NCBI RefSeq assembly: GCF_000003815.2
Contig: NC_049979.1
Coordinates: 5,142,987 to 5,206,986, forward strand
Direction of reading: 5' to 3'
Source of the DNA: Branchiostoma floridae
Taxonomy: Eukaryota > Chordata > Leptocardii > Amphioxiformes > Branchiostomatidae
Length of the DNA stretch: 64,000 nt
Positions 25,059-51,830 of the stretch are shown here, piece after piece. Every line of letters begins with the position of its first letter. Positions within the stretch are counted from its first letter, which is position 1. The notes beneath the pieces were generated by a model that worked only from the letters and a program-made list of their open reading frames with translations, was not told the origin of the DNA and searched no databases. A program made the position numbers and the translations under genes.

Positions 25059-28000
25059 TCACGGTGCGGTTTCTCCTGATGCTTTGCGTACACTGGATTC
25101 TACCTGCTTGAGGAACATGTTGGCCACCTGTCCACACCGAGAAGCTTTGGTATCAGGTTCCTCCATCTTTGCCTTCATACCTTCAAGTAGCAAGGAAATG
25201 TCCGTGTCAAGCTTGTACTGAAACAGAAAAAAGTGGCATACTTAGACAACGTCACTTCTCACACGTCACATAATAAATGAAATCAGGAATACATGTATAT
25301 GAAAAGCAAAGGAACAAAATGCATTTTCTGAATTCACTTCTGAATCAATGATTTCTTTGGAAATGACTTAAAAGAGCAATGAAAACTGCAATACTATACT
25401 CTGCTGTTCTGGGAACCCTGACCACTTTAACATCTGGAATCGTCCAAGGGAGCTGATTGGTCCCTACACACAAGCAAATTACGAATGGGCTAAAGCGCTC
25501 GCTCCAATAGGCGTTCCAACACCCGAAAACCATGTTGTCATCAAACGAGCGGTCTAGAACCCATTCCTTACTTTGCTCATTAACAGACATTACCACCAAA
25601 CAGTTTGAATGTGCAGGTCTCCAGATGGGTAGCAGAAGCGAACTACTACCTGGATGGTACCCAGGCTACTACACGACAGCTCTGTTAGGTAAAAACAGCA
25701 CACCTATCAAACATGACTGAGCTAAATAAACGAGTTACCTGTTCAATTGCTTCATATATAGCCTTGAACGCTGGCTGCTTCTCGTTGAAGAAGACTCGCC
25801 GGCAGCCGTGCACCATTCTGACCCCGTGTGTTTCGGCTGACTTGCAGTTCTGCATGTACATGCAGTGGTCTGGTCTGTAGTTCCACTCACAGGGGAACAC
25901 CAACAGCCGCTCTGTACATGCAGGGGAGTCACAGCAAAGTGTTACACAATGGAAATTTAAAAGGACGCTCAAAACATGCTGCAAACAGACCCTTTGACTT
26001 ATTGGGTCCCTCAACAATTCAGCACAGGATCGAGCCACTAACGTTTTCCCGTCAGTAACGCGTGAGGTCACAGAGAGAATTGAATCTGATTCGCCCGTTT
26101 GCAAATCGAAACCTGATTTGAACAAGTGATGATATCCCTCGAAGCATTCGGAACTCATTTGGTCATGTTCGCGTGCGTTCCAAAATTTTGAAATAATGGC
26201 TACCCCAACTGAGCGGGCAGCACCCAGATTTTCAATAAGATCTCATCACCCAACGACATCTTATCTTTGCTCAATGAAGGTCGATGTGCAACGAGATACT
26301 AATAGTAATATTTAGCCATACCGTGTGTAAAAATGACTTTAAAATTGAATTTGAAAAAACGAAAAAAAATCGCTCTGGGTGCCTTTAAACAAAGAAAACA
26401 ATACACTGCATAAGGTCTCCCTACCTGGGTAGTAGTGGAAGAGAATGTTCAAGAGATCCTGGTCTCCCCACGTCAGCTTCAGCTTGTATTCTTTATAATA
26501 TGGAATGATTTTGTCTTGGAAATGAAAGGCCCGAAGCCTCGTCAGGTTCATGAGCATGATCCCAGAGTTCAGCCCGGTTTCCCCATAGTAGGGATGTCTG
26601 GCAAAGCGATTGTACCAGCCAATCGATTTCACTTCATGCTCCGGAGCCAAGGCTGCTAGCTGGGTACTGTTCATTGCAGAGAAGAAGTTCCAAAGGTTTT
26701 CCATTGGTGACAAGAACAGGATGTCGGTATCCACATACAAGAGTGAATCCACATCTGTCAGGAGCTCCTATATGGGATACAGGAAGCATATGTATAAATT
26801 TGAGTCTGCAACAGGTCTATAACATTGCGTCTCTACACCTCAAGCTGGCTACAGGATTATTTGTTTTGGTCTGTGTGGGAATTAAGTATCAAGCAAGCCT
26901 AAATAACAACTGCTAGTATTCCACCTTTTTTTTTATTCTCCATATCTAAACCATCCTGACATTGGTCCATTCTGACATAAAGACACATGCAATTCGTTCA
27001 ACTTTCGATTACTTAGATTACAAACTTTGTAGAGATAAAGATATTGAACCCAGTTACCAATTCAGACATACGGAGTGTACGAAATGTAAAAAAGGTAAAG
27101 CGGGTTTCAAGCATGATGCTTTTTTGGTTAGGTAGAGTTGGACAGCAAATTTGCAAAGGCGTCACCCTACTCTCGAAGCAGAGGTTAGGCTCCTCTAACC
27201 TCTGCTTGGAGAGTGGCATCGCCCTACTCTCATGTCCCTAATAAACATACCCTCCGGAATAAACAAACCCCCCGGACAAATCGTCAATATCTAATAAACG
27301 TACCCCCCGGAATAAACATACCCCCCGGAAAATTACCAAATTGACATGTATTTAACTGTGACCATGCTACTTCTGTCCAAAGAAAAGGAGATGATAAGCA
27401 GGTAGGTCTTTTTAGTCATTTATGCCTAAGAACCACATCAGTTAGTTCTATAAATAAAGAGCTGAAGAACTATACATAACTTATTCGAATCATGATGTTT
27501 TCTCGATTTTTTAATAAAAGGTAAGTTGAAATTCGCAGTGAAACCTGCCTTTACACCTGAGTATAGGGGCCACGTAACTGGCCATGCGGTCAGTTTTCGT
27601 CGGTCCCTTGGATTTTTCCCGTTGACCTAAGCATTAAGAAATAGTCCAATAGCGGTCACCTGTCAAATGCGGTCGCGGCCAGACGATTTTCAGTCCGGCC
27701 GCTATACCAACACTGCCGTCACGGGCGTGTGGCCGTCCGCGTTACGCTGCGCTAAATAGTAAATTATCCACGAGGGGATCACTTTTTTTTCTGTACTACA
27801 TCAGCAAAATGTCGGTTCAACTTGGACTCTTTATGAAGGAGACATTGAATGAAGGAAACATTATACAAAATTATGTGATTTTATGCAAAGTGTTGTTGAA
27901 TTCACGTGGCGTTTTTTTTCTCATCTCAGACTCTTTGCACGTCTACCCTTCTCTACATCGTCATTTCTGTGCAGACTGGAAGGCTATATGGGCAATTTTT

Positions 28001-31000
28001 ACAAATAGACCGTCCGTTCATGTATCTGATGTTTTAGGTTCTTGAAATGCATGTAAGCTGTCCCAATTTTCGTATTCCGCGGGCCAAAAATGGAAATCTC
28101 CGTCTTTGCGTTTTTCTCCAACATGGCGTCGCAGCTGTTGATAAACAAGGTCACTAGGGGTCAGTGGACGACTCCACTTTTACCAAGGTAAAATATCGCA
28201 ACAAGATTTCTGATGTGTAGCATAAAATACAGTGATTACGGTATAAAAACGATAAAAATCTATTAAATGAAAGTTAGTTATGTGAAAACTAGACTAATGT
28301 TGATTTTTGTCAAAGAAATAAGCCTACGTAGAGAAAGTTTTATTTCGACGTCACCATCTCGGCATAATGGCACATGCATCTACAAAGGAAAGTTGTGGCG
28401 GTTTGATGCTCAGAAATGATTATGAACTTGCTGTTTTTACCGACGAATTCCTGTCGTTTGGGAGAATTTGCGGCGTCAAAACTCATATCACAAGGGAAAC
28501 GAAGTTATAGTTGTTATTTTTACGTCCAGCATTTATTATGTGAACGAATCACTCTTCCGCCTCGCTGCTGAAAGGGCATGGAACCACAAGACCGGCGGGA
28601 AATTCCTTGTGCAAGGTGTTGGTTTACGATGTAAACAGAGACTATAAACTACTACTAAATTAAAACTAAAAGTTATCTATGTAAAAATTGTATTTCAAAA
28701 CGTCAGTGTGGTGTTTTATTTTCCCCCAAGAACAACATTTACTTCGTAGCGTCATAGCGAGATCGACCGAAATCACCGAAAGAGTACCGCGTACACGTAC
28801 ACGCTCATGGAAATCCGTGCCGTTTCGCCCGAAAAATAGGGAATTTTGAGCAAAAATGCCGCGGAAATATGGGCAGAAAACCCCCAAAATCCAATTCTTT
28901 GAGGGTCCTGGCTAAGCAAAGCCCCAATTTTCAGAAAAAAAATAAACGTACCGTCCAAAATAAGAACGTACCGGGTGGATTGTGAGGCTGAAAAAAATAA
29001 ACGTCCCGGTACGTTTATTAGGGACATGAGAGTACTTGAACCAAATGATACAAAGCAGTAAGTTAATGCTTATCACTCCGATGTACCGGCAGGAACAGTC
29101 TCTGTGAGGCACACGGCCTGAAGAGCTTCTTCCACTCCTGACTGTTCTCCCCAGGTGGGTACATGATGGGGTAGATGGTGTAGGTCAGCTTCTCATGGAT
29201 ACTGGCTGGCCAGGAGTCAATCTGGGAACAACAAACATTTTTGCGCAGTTGATAAGGGAAGCTATGAATGTTCGGAAACACATACTACAAATATATGCTC
29301 CAAAATACATTATGTCAATATTATCAGCTGCACCTGAAACCCGAACTTAAAAGCATAAACCATAATCCAGTATGGGAGGTGTATAAAACTGACCAAAACC
29401 TGTCATTAGTAAGTATTTCAAAGCATCGCTCAAATATGTTATTTATCAAACTGTTACAAATTACACTTACTTTCATGCTAGAATATTGCATGACAATTCT
29501 TTTCTATTAGAGAGGCTTTCATCATAAAAGACAGTAATCAAAATAATATACCATTTGGCTTGCCCCTGGGGCGTCGCCAAAAAGGTCACCATTGGTGGTG
29601 TGCATAAAATCATCGTTCTTCTATTGTTGACAAGATGATTGATATCTAAACACTTACTTGTTGTCTAAATCCGAAATGAAGGTCAGTCTCAGCAAAGATG
29701 TGGCAGTGCAACTTTGTGGATGTAAATATCAATGCAGACTTCAACATCACCAGCGTTTCGTTGGTCCTGTCCCCACATGCAACAACTGCCAGGTGCATGC
29801 TTGCCTTGGGGCTATAGGGAGTAAGAAGTGATAACAATGTTACTGGCAATACAGACTGTGTGAATGTCTTTTTGTCACTGGTACATAATCAAGCAAATCT
29901 GAGCACTCCATAATCTTTGTATCATTCTCTTCTGAAGGTGCACTTATGACACATTGGCTTTTTTGTCCTGTGAATTCGTACACCGGTAACTATAGCTCTG
30001 ACAACAGTCAACGGTGGACAGTTACGTGTATTACTGACTTAGAAGGAGAGGTGGTGTCTTTCCCCATCCATCTGGTAACCCTACAAAGTTAGTCTCCAAG
30101 CAGACCCTACGGTGCCTTAGAGATAGGATCAAAGCTGGCCAAGGAGTATACACTCAGGCTTTTCATTTGACGTCATCTTCACCATATTGGATTACAGCCT
30201 ACGTCAGGTGAAGATGCTACTGCATAATTCAATTACACACCAATCTGGTCGTCAGAGGATTCAAATTATAATTAGTATGACGACAATGAAAACCCTGTAT
30301 AACCAGCCAAAGGGAATCAAATGGGCAGCCCTGGTGCTGGCTATACTCCTTGGCCAGCTTTAATACCATCTCTAAGGCACCATAGGGTCTGCTTGGAGAC
30401 TACTACAAAGTGCCATATCAATTGTATGCAGACATGGCTTCAACAACCTACAGATCATTGGGGGCACTACATACATTACCCTTGTTATAGTATTTACAGG
30501 AGTGTCCTTGGTGTGAAGTAATGATAGGGTATTAGACCTTTGTTAACCACAAAAAGTATGAGGCCTTTGTGACAACTTCAATGGGTTGGGTTTTGTGCGC
30601 AGGAGAAATTTGCATGGGAAAAAAGTTGATTACATGTCAAAAAACATGCACTACAAATACAATGACCTTAATCAGAAAAATGTGGCCCCATGTATGATTT
30701 CATATCTGTTTCCTGAAATTTTTGTTTGAATCTGTGATTTTCTAATGTTCAGGTTTCAAGTTGAACTTTTCCCAAGTCACCTATTTCTAAGGGACCTGAA
30801 ATCTGACGTTTTTCAAAGGAAAATTCAGGTTACAGCTGGAAAGTAATATCACAGGGTCACATTTTTCTGCCTCAGAATTTTGTACTGCACATTTTCTGAC
30901 ATATTTTAGGAAACAATTCTTTTCATCGTGCGCACTGCGCAGATTCTTTTGGTGCAGAAAACCTGTTCTGACTTTAACCAAGAACTGTAAACATTAGAGA

Positions 31001-34000
31001 ACACTTGGAAACCCTTGCATTATGGGTTTCAGTTTCATGACAAGGCTGGTGCTTTACACTGATTTTAAATGAAGGAACAGAAACATGTAAACAACTGATG
31101 AAGTCATTCAACACGGATATTCATATTTGGTATGCAAACATATCAATACTTGCACATATTTTAGAAGCTGAAACATCCCAACAAAATAATAAACAATTCA
31201 AATTGTTCAGAATCTTGTATTAGACAGTACATAAAGGACACAGATATAGAGGCTCAAATGCTTTACTCAATGATAATATTTATCATATTGAAAAAAGACT
31301 TATTTTCTGGGACATCTAGTTTAGTAAGCTTGGAAAAATAATTTAAGAATATGAAAGGTGATTTTGGCTGTTTTCTATCAGAGCTAATTTCTCTGGGTGG
31401 GTTTGAGACTGTTTCATAATTATCCTTTAGTTTAAGTCTGACAACAAAGAACAGACAACCTGCAGGCAGCAACTGGGCAGGCACAGTTGTGGATGAAATA
31501 TTTTGCAATACAGTTAAACCTGTATTAGCGGCCACCTTTGCATAGCAGCCACCTAGCCATAGTGACCGGCCACACGATTTCCGGTCCCGTTGATACAGAA
31601 ACACTGCCTATTGCAACCATCGCCTTATGTCACGCTGCACCGAGTTTGAAATTGTAGTTTGCGAGGATTAAGAGTTCCTGACAGGGTTATTTTGGTGGTA
31701 GCAGAAGGTATGCATGCCTTGAGCAAGTCTTTGACGGTGAATTTACCGATCGAGACAATGTTACTTGGTGAGAAAGATTGGTGGGAACTGAAATCATGTG
31801 TAGCTTGCTCATGGTCAATTGATCAACATTTTCTCTATAGTGGCCACATTTCTCCAGTCCCTTGAGTGGCCGCTATAGACAGGTTTGACTGTACATCACC
31901 CAGTTCATTATAAGCACCCCTACTGTAGTAGTGCACAAATATGGTCCCAAAGATGTATTAAATTCTACCTTTGCAGCATATCACCCAAATTAAGAGACTT
32001 ATCAAAGCAGAACTTAAGTCCGCTTAAGTCCAGTGATGACCATATACATACATGCTCATACCCAAATGACTGCTGCTTATGTACTTTCTAGTACTAGCAC
32101 TGTGTGACAGATGGTTTAAGGATTTAAATCAAGTACATGTTGCACAAGGCTTGTATTTCTATACCTGCTGTCAATTACCTACATTTCAAAACTTCCTCTT
32201 ATAAAATTCATCATAAACCTTTGGCAACTAGTTTTGAGCTAACTATTGTGTTGTACGGTAATGCTAAAACAGAAATATCTGCCATACTTTGTATGTTAGC
32301 ATAACGACATTTCTGTTTAATAAAAAAAAATTGCTGAACAATATTGTCTGTGTAAAAGCTTCTTGGAATGGCTGACCAAGGATGCAGGTTATAGAAGTGA
32401 GATAATCTGGAAGGTTTGTACTGACCTACAGACATACAGTCCACAGAGAGGTTGGTGAAGTGGGCATGCATCGGGTGGGAACCAGTAACTCATAGGCACA
32501 GGGCAGGTTAGAGCAGGCGGCCTGCAAAACAGCACCTTCATTCCTTTGCAACCAAGCCAACGCCATTCCTAGCTACATGTACTATTTCCCAAAACCTTAT
32601 CTGTTAGATTATGGGATTAACTGACATAGATACTTTGACCATTTATGATATAAATAATTCAAAGCTGGTAGCAGTAAGATTGAGCAAAGTGAGGAAAAGC
32701 TGACTTGATACATGTTACTTTGTTAAACAATAGTTACTAATTTAGCATTTACAAGGACAATCCAGACAAATTTCTGTTACCACTAAATATTATACTAGTG
32801 TTAGATATGCAAAGCATTAGCAACATTAGTACCAGCCAGAAAGTGAGAACACTTTTATCGTCATAACCTATAATTATATAAAAGCTACCATAAGTCATGA
32901 AACGTAAATTCTATCTACATGTCCTGAAGTCCCCAAGCGCTAATGTGAGATCGGCAGGCTGACTGCCTTGCGTCCCTGAACGAAACTCACTAGCTACCCG
33001 ATCCTGTCTGGCATCCAGGGTAAGCCATGGGTAGACTCCGCCCAGCAGAACGTGATGCACGATTCAATGCTCTGAGACTTGATCATGATAATTGTGTACC
33101 TTTCAAAGGGCTACACAGCCTTCACAGTGCAGAAGATTTCAACAATACAACGTGCTGGACACCTCAAAGGGCAGATAACAACAGTCTACCAGGCTTGGAT
33201 TAGGAAGGTGCTATCCCTTAACAACCTACACCAGGCTTTAACAGTAACCAGGCCTTAACACGCAACCACAGGGACATAACAGAGGGTACTACCGGTACCA
33301 CTTTGTATCATTCTCTTCTGAGGGTGCACTTTACGATAAGCCATGAAAACCAAGGTTAAGTGGAAAACCGCAGGTTAGGAAATTGACTTTTGATGTGCAG
33401 ATTACAAACTGTGAAAATGGAGAACATTTCTAGGACTAACTACAGCATCATAAGGGTTTTATGACCATTTGTGACTTGTTTTGATGGACAAGTATAGTCT
33501 AAAATCCATTTGAAAATTTTTACTAAAGGGATTAAGATAAAGTTATCATTACGGAACAAACTGCCTTCTTTTACAACTATTCATGGATTGGTGGAGTGCA
33601 TTTTAGGACAAGGTCATCCAACGACTAATAACATAATAACCTGCTCTCTAGTATCAAGTTAATCTAGCGGCTTAAGTGAATGCGTCTCGTAAAAGTCACA
33701 CCTAAGCCCTATCACGTAGGCCAGAGAAAAGGGTATTATGCTAAATGACGTCCCAGCCAATTTGACTACTTGTGTGGAAATTACTTGTATGCTAGGTCCA
33801 TGTAATGTAGCTATAATACCTAGCCTGTTTTCGCTATAAACAAACTTAGCAAGTTCATTAATTTTTACGTCCGATGCCAGAGTTTCTATGCAACTTTGCA
33901 GGTAGTTTGAGGTCTGAATTCACATGCAAGTTTGTGACAATTGTTTTGAAATGATGAAGGTCTATGACGTTATGCTGCATTCACACTCACATGCTCCATA

Positions 34001-34353
34001 TGTTTGCTTTAAGTTTAACTCAATTTTTTGGCATCCATGGTAACATCTTAAGCTTGAACAGTTCCATAAGCAAGGATCAGGATAAAAGGCATAGCCTACC
34101 TGGCACTCGGGCGTCCTCCCTCAAACATGCCTTGTGCTTGAGTGTTGAGCGAGGGGTCTCGGCCTCCTTTGGAACTGTCTTGCTGCTTCTTGTGGTCATT
34201 GGCATCAAGTTGTAACCCTAATTTGTTCCTTTTGACTGAATCTGAATCTTGAGCAATGGCAGCCACTGATGTGTTCAAGAGTGAATATCCGAACACAAAT
34301 AGTACGAAAACACCAAGACCAGCCAAAAGGCCTACCCTATACAAGAATCGCAT
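25059..34353 (-). CDS. GXYLT: Glucoside xylosyltransferase (GXYLT1/2-like, 405 aa)
   Basis: Exons on the minus strand: 34353-34100, 29811-29658, 29221-29087, 26767-26425, 25911-25739 and 25217-25059. Phases are 2,0,0,1,0, and the stop is TGA at 25061-25059. The product is a type II membrane protein: a short N-terminus, a membrane anchor at about residues 7-26 ([20 protein letters not shown]), a stem, then a GT8-family catalytic domain starting near [11 protein letters not shown]. Family hallmarks are [15 protein letters not shown], the metal-binding DXD as YVDTD (Asp194/Asp196), [24 protein letters not shown] and [12 protein letters not shown]. The family adds xylose to O-glucose on EGF repeats of Notch-type proteins in the ER/Golgi. 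Length is slightly below the roughly 440 aa of the human enzymes, mainly in the stem. The gene is divergent from the Na,K-ATPase gene. Whether it is orthologous to GXYLT1 or GXYLT2 cannot be told; one ancestral gene is likely. Confidence 0.92.
27168..27215. mobile_element. Minimal 48-bp palindrome of the hAT-like MITE family
   Basis: Consists almost only of the two termini, CTCTCGAAGCAGAGGTTAGG and CCTCTAACCTCTGCTTGGAG, back to back. Flanks GCGTCACC and GCATCGCC agree at 6 of 8 bases. It lies in GXYLT intron 4, about 10 bp from the 27225-29034 element. Confidence 0.65.
27225..29034. mobile_element. 1.8-kb DNA transposon-like element with terminal inverted repeats
   Basis: TACTCTCATGTCCCTAATAA at the left faces TTATTAGGGACATGAGAGTA at the right, and the next bases stay similar (AACATACC facing GGTACGTT). 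Next to each end are short units of the type AATAAACGTACCnnnCGGA. I see no transposase frame, so it is probably non-autonomous. It fills most of GXYLT intron 4, and its right end is about 53 bp from the exon 29087-29221 donor. At about 27640-27740 it includes a CGGTC/CGGCC-rich segment resembling the 31509-31893 element. Confidence 0.7.
30089..30402. mobile_element. hAT-like MITE, 314 bp, with 8-bp target duplication
   Basis: Ends TTAGTCTCCAAGCAGACCCT and AGGGTCTGCTTGGAGACTA are inverted copies. The arms extend about 60 bp and include AAAGCTGGCCAAGGAGTATA facing TATACTCCTTGGCCAGCTTT. Exact direct repeats of CTACAAAG flank it (30081-30088 and 30403-30410). It is a variant of the TACTCTCCAAGCAGAGG family, in GXYLT intron 1. 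Confidence 0.85.
31509..31893. mobile_element. DNA element with TACAGTTAAACCTGTATTAG-type ends
   Basis: The left end TACAGTTAAACCTGTATTAG, followed by CGGCCACC, faces a right end GGCCGCTATAGACAGGTTTG followed by ACTGTA. This is a typical short non-autonomous DNA transposon architecture, 385 bp, with no coding capacity. A diverged internal relative lies inside the 27225-29034 element. Confidence 0.7.
32425..32530 (-). other. Possible in-frame cassette exon of GXYLT (doubtful)
   Basis: A 96-nt segment ending near 32430 has an acceptor-like CTGTTTTGCAG upstream and a donor-like GTCAGT downstream. It would enter and leave in phase 2, as required between the first two core exons. It would add a 32-residue Cys/Pro-rich segment to the stem. 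It does not resemble any family sequence I know, and the gene closes in frame without it, so it may be chance. Confidence 0.2.
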
Positions 34354-34794
34354 TGTTGCTAAAACATCTGCTCATCGAAATACTGTCAACATAGCATAAT
34401 TTACATCCTCCAGTCCAACATGAGATTCAAAGGAGATGAGAATAAAAAGCCTTGATGAATATGCAGAGTAATGCAATTTGTCCTGAGAAGGTGTGCATTT
34501 CCTTGGAGCTGACAACAGGGCCCAGCGCCACGATACATCAAGTCTTAGCCATGCTTTCCCTCTTCGAGTTTACAGCCACCTGGTTTCACAAAATTACTTC
34601 ACAGCCTCCCTTTCCTTTCCTAATCCTGCTGTGATGTGGCCCAACTCCAAATCTGACCCTTGAACCCGCGCATGCGCGGCAGCTCTACATGACGTATGAG
34701 ATATCCCACTGTCCTCTGCGCCTCCCGCCGCCGGTGATTGGCAGGTCCGTGGCACGTGCTCGCGCGTCACATCTCGCCCTTGTTCTAGGGAAAG
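34354..34794. promoter_or_regulatory. Head-to-head promoter region of GXYLT and Na,K-ATPase alpha
   Basis: Only 441 bp separate the two start codons. Near the ATPase side are a palindromic NRF-1-like CCGCGCATGCGCGG (34666-34679), a CRE-like TGACGTAT (34690-34697), a CCAAT box in inverse orientation, GATTGGC (34736-34742), and an E-box CACGTG (34753-34758). The segment 34660-34800 is clearly GC-richer than its surroundings. No TATA box is apparent. The motifs fit a broad, housekeeping-type, possibly bidirectional promoter. Confidence 0.6.
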
Positions 34795-49134
<14,340 letters not shown>

Positions 49135-49878
49135 GATGTAGTATATGAAGGTAGCATTCCTAGTGGTCCTCTCTTTCTCTCTTTACTAGCAAGTTGACAA
49201 CACCTCTGCATGTAGTTGACTCAGACATACAGCTGCATCAAGTTGTACAATACATATGTGTTTTGTGTATATAGTGTAGCATGTGTTACCATATTTCCAC
49301 TGTGGTCCACAGCCAAAGAAGGCTATATTTACTTCATTATTCCGTATAATTAGTTGATAATATGCACTGTAGTAAGTTTTTTTTTAGACGATTGCAGATA
49401 CAAGTTTGAATCTTCAGTGGTACTGTGAAATGGTATTTATTTGGAATGATATTTTGTTCCTGTTTGTAGACATGTATTCAGTGGCGTACACAAAGGATAT
49501 TAAGTTTTTAAGATATCAGTATCAAACAGCAGACTTAGATACATTATTTGATGTATGCCATCTTTATTCTTATCAAATGCACTTTCATTAAAGTTGATGG
49601 TAATCTGTAGTGATCCAGCTTGTTGCACTTACACAATGCAAATAACAAATTTATGACAAGGAAAAAACAGCAACAACAAATATCTATGTTTAACCAATGC
49701 TGACAGCAATGGCCCACTGTCTGGCAGTGAAATCTTTTCAGTTTTGCTGCATCCCCAGCTCTCATGTGCAGCACTTGGCACATACGTTAATCCGACTAAT
49801 TTTCCTCCACTAATAGTCTTTGTATCATCAAATGCAATTCAGACACTTACGGTATCTTCTTTTTTTCGTTCCCTGCAG

Positions 49879-49907
49879 GCTTCATAGAACGGGAGACATA
49901 CTACTGA
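49879..49907 (+). CDS. ATP1A: Alternative last coding exon of Na,K-ATPase alpha
   Basis: After a good acceptor (TTCCCTGCAG) this exon continues exon 21 in phase 1 and encodes G-FIERETYY followed by TGA. The exon at 49106-49134 has the same phase and length and encodes G-WIEKETYY followed by TAA. Because the first carries a stop, the two can only be used alternatively. Both keep the C-terminal ETYY, which in Na,K-ATPases packs near the third Na+ site. The second exon changes Trp to Phe and Lys to Arg. It precedes the better 3' UTR and poly(A) signal. Confidence 0.75.
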
Positions 49908-50786
49908 TCCAGTCTTCTGGTTCTGCTACTGTTTTAGTTACTAGTGCCATTAGAACAAGGAAATGGTGGTAGACAACTTAGAAGCCTTGTCAGTAGTAAC
50001 AAACTGGGTGAATGGTTTGCACATAAACATTCTACTAGCTCACCAGTAGGTATTAAGAAGTAACAAGCGCTGATTCTGAAATGTCATGCATGTATTAGGC
50101 ATTTGTCAATACAAGGCGTTGCCTATGTTAATTGGTTATATCTTTTTTACCATCCGCATTTCTTGTATTTATTGATAGATGTCTGGTGTTGACATGCATG
50201 TAACAATTCAAGGAAGTTAATCTGAGAAATATAGTAGCTGACAATGTTGTAAGAGAAGAATTGCCATCAATATTCGGATGTTAATAATTCTTCAAACCAT
50301 TCAAAATAGTTTATATATAGATTTGTAGTTGTTAGGGACTTGTACTACTACTAGTTTTTTCTTTTACTTAGTTTACTGTAAATTGTGTATGTTTTGTGAT
50401 AGTGTGAGCTGGCAGCTGCCCAAACCAGCACACGCACCCACCATCCAAACCAGTTGTGGATATGTACAATATATTTCATTTTCATATTTTGTCTTGCTCA
50501 TTAGATATACTGTAACATTTTTTTGAAGGCTATTTTACAAAGTCTTAGTGCATTGGAGTAGAAGGTACCTCATCCAACAGTTTCAGCTTTGCTTTCATGT
50601 CAGAAAGTGGTAGAACCTGGCCTTTCTTAAATGGTCATGAAACTCGATGTAAAAGCAGCCAGACCAGTAGAATGTTACGATGTCCTCCAGAGATACAGTG
50701 AAGTGCCGTGCAATGGTTCCCTATCCTGAAGAAAGTTCTTATTCCCTCACGAGTTAAAACAAACAGCTCCCAACTGAGCACTGTCA

Positions 50787-50886
50787 NNNNNNNNNNNNNN
50801 NNNNNNNNNNNNNNNNNNNNNNNNNNNNNNNNNNNNNNNNNNNNNNNNNNNNNNNNNNNNNNNNNNNNNNNNNNNNNNNNNNNNNN
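50787..50886. other. Assembly gap
   Basis: One hundred N bases within the probable ATPase 3' UTR. Confidence 0.99.
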
Positions 50887-51805
50887 AGATATCAGATATC
50901 TCTATGTCACTGACCCTTCCACAACTCTGTGTGTAAGTGCAGAATATGGCATGTGTAACTAACTCCTCAATATCCAAGTATATATCCGTAGGAAAGAAGA
51001 AATATATCTAAGAAAATCTTATTACCCATCATTCTTGGTTTTTATCTCACCCCAAAGAAAAGCCCTCACCAGCATGAAAGTGATGAAATAATTCGTTGGA
51101 TGATTTCAGGACTCGCTTCACTGTACCAATGTCAGCTGTCTCCATATCATTTTTTTTGGTCTTCTCTTATAGTAATAAAACAAGGACCACAAAATTAAAG
51201 ACACTCAAGATATTATGAACTTCGTTTTATAGTAGTGAACTAGTTTGAATCCTGTGTGTGATATTTTAGTGCATAGTTAATGTGCATGTCTGACAAAAGA
51301 TGTACTTTATTGATGTGTGGCAAAGGTCAGGTAATGTAAACGCAGTATGAGAAGGTGGAGGGTGATATACATGATTGTTTTCATCATCATCAACTAACAT
51401 GCTATAAATAAGCATCATTCTTTCCACAGTGTGAGTGAATACCAAAGCTGTTAAAACCCCATTACCTTACCAGTTGTGTGTATGTTAGATTTTCTGAGCT
51501 GAAGACATCTGTTTATTCAGAAATGCATTTTATGTTTTTAGTGTGTAAGTTAATTATTCACTGCGTCTATTTTTAACACTTGTGCTGTACCATCACGAGT
51601 TGTGTTTTTTTAATTCCAATGTTGATCTTCCCTCTGGCCATTCTGCAATCCATTGCAGTGTTTATTCTTGCATGTATGTGCTCAGAGTATTGGATCACAA
51701 CAATGTTATCAGTTTCTGAAAAGTCATGTCTTGTTGGAGACCTGGGTTTGTCTACCATGTTAGTGTTAAGAGTGAATGCCATCGCACATTCTAACACAGA
51801 CCATC

Positions 51806-51811
51806 AATAAA
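51806..51811 (+). terminator. Poly(A) signal of the ATPase gene
   Basis: Canonical AATAAA followed within about 25-40 bp by T/GT-rich sequence (CTTTTTAGG...TTGTGTGTCG), the usual arrangement of a cleavage and polyadenylation site. It lies 1.9 kb after the second terminal exon. Confidence 0.65.
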
Positions 51812-51830
51812 GAATGTCTTTTTAGGTCTG

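Larger units (their letters stand above)
49908..51830 (+). other. Probable 3' UTR of the ATPase gene
   Basis: An AT-rich non-coding stretch from the second stop codon to just past AATAAA at 51806. No other gene is recognisable. It contains the third assembly gap (50787-50886). Confidence 0.6.
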
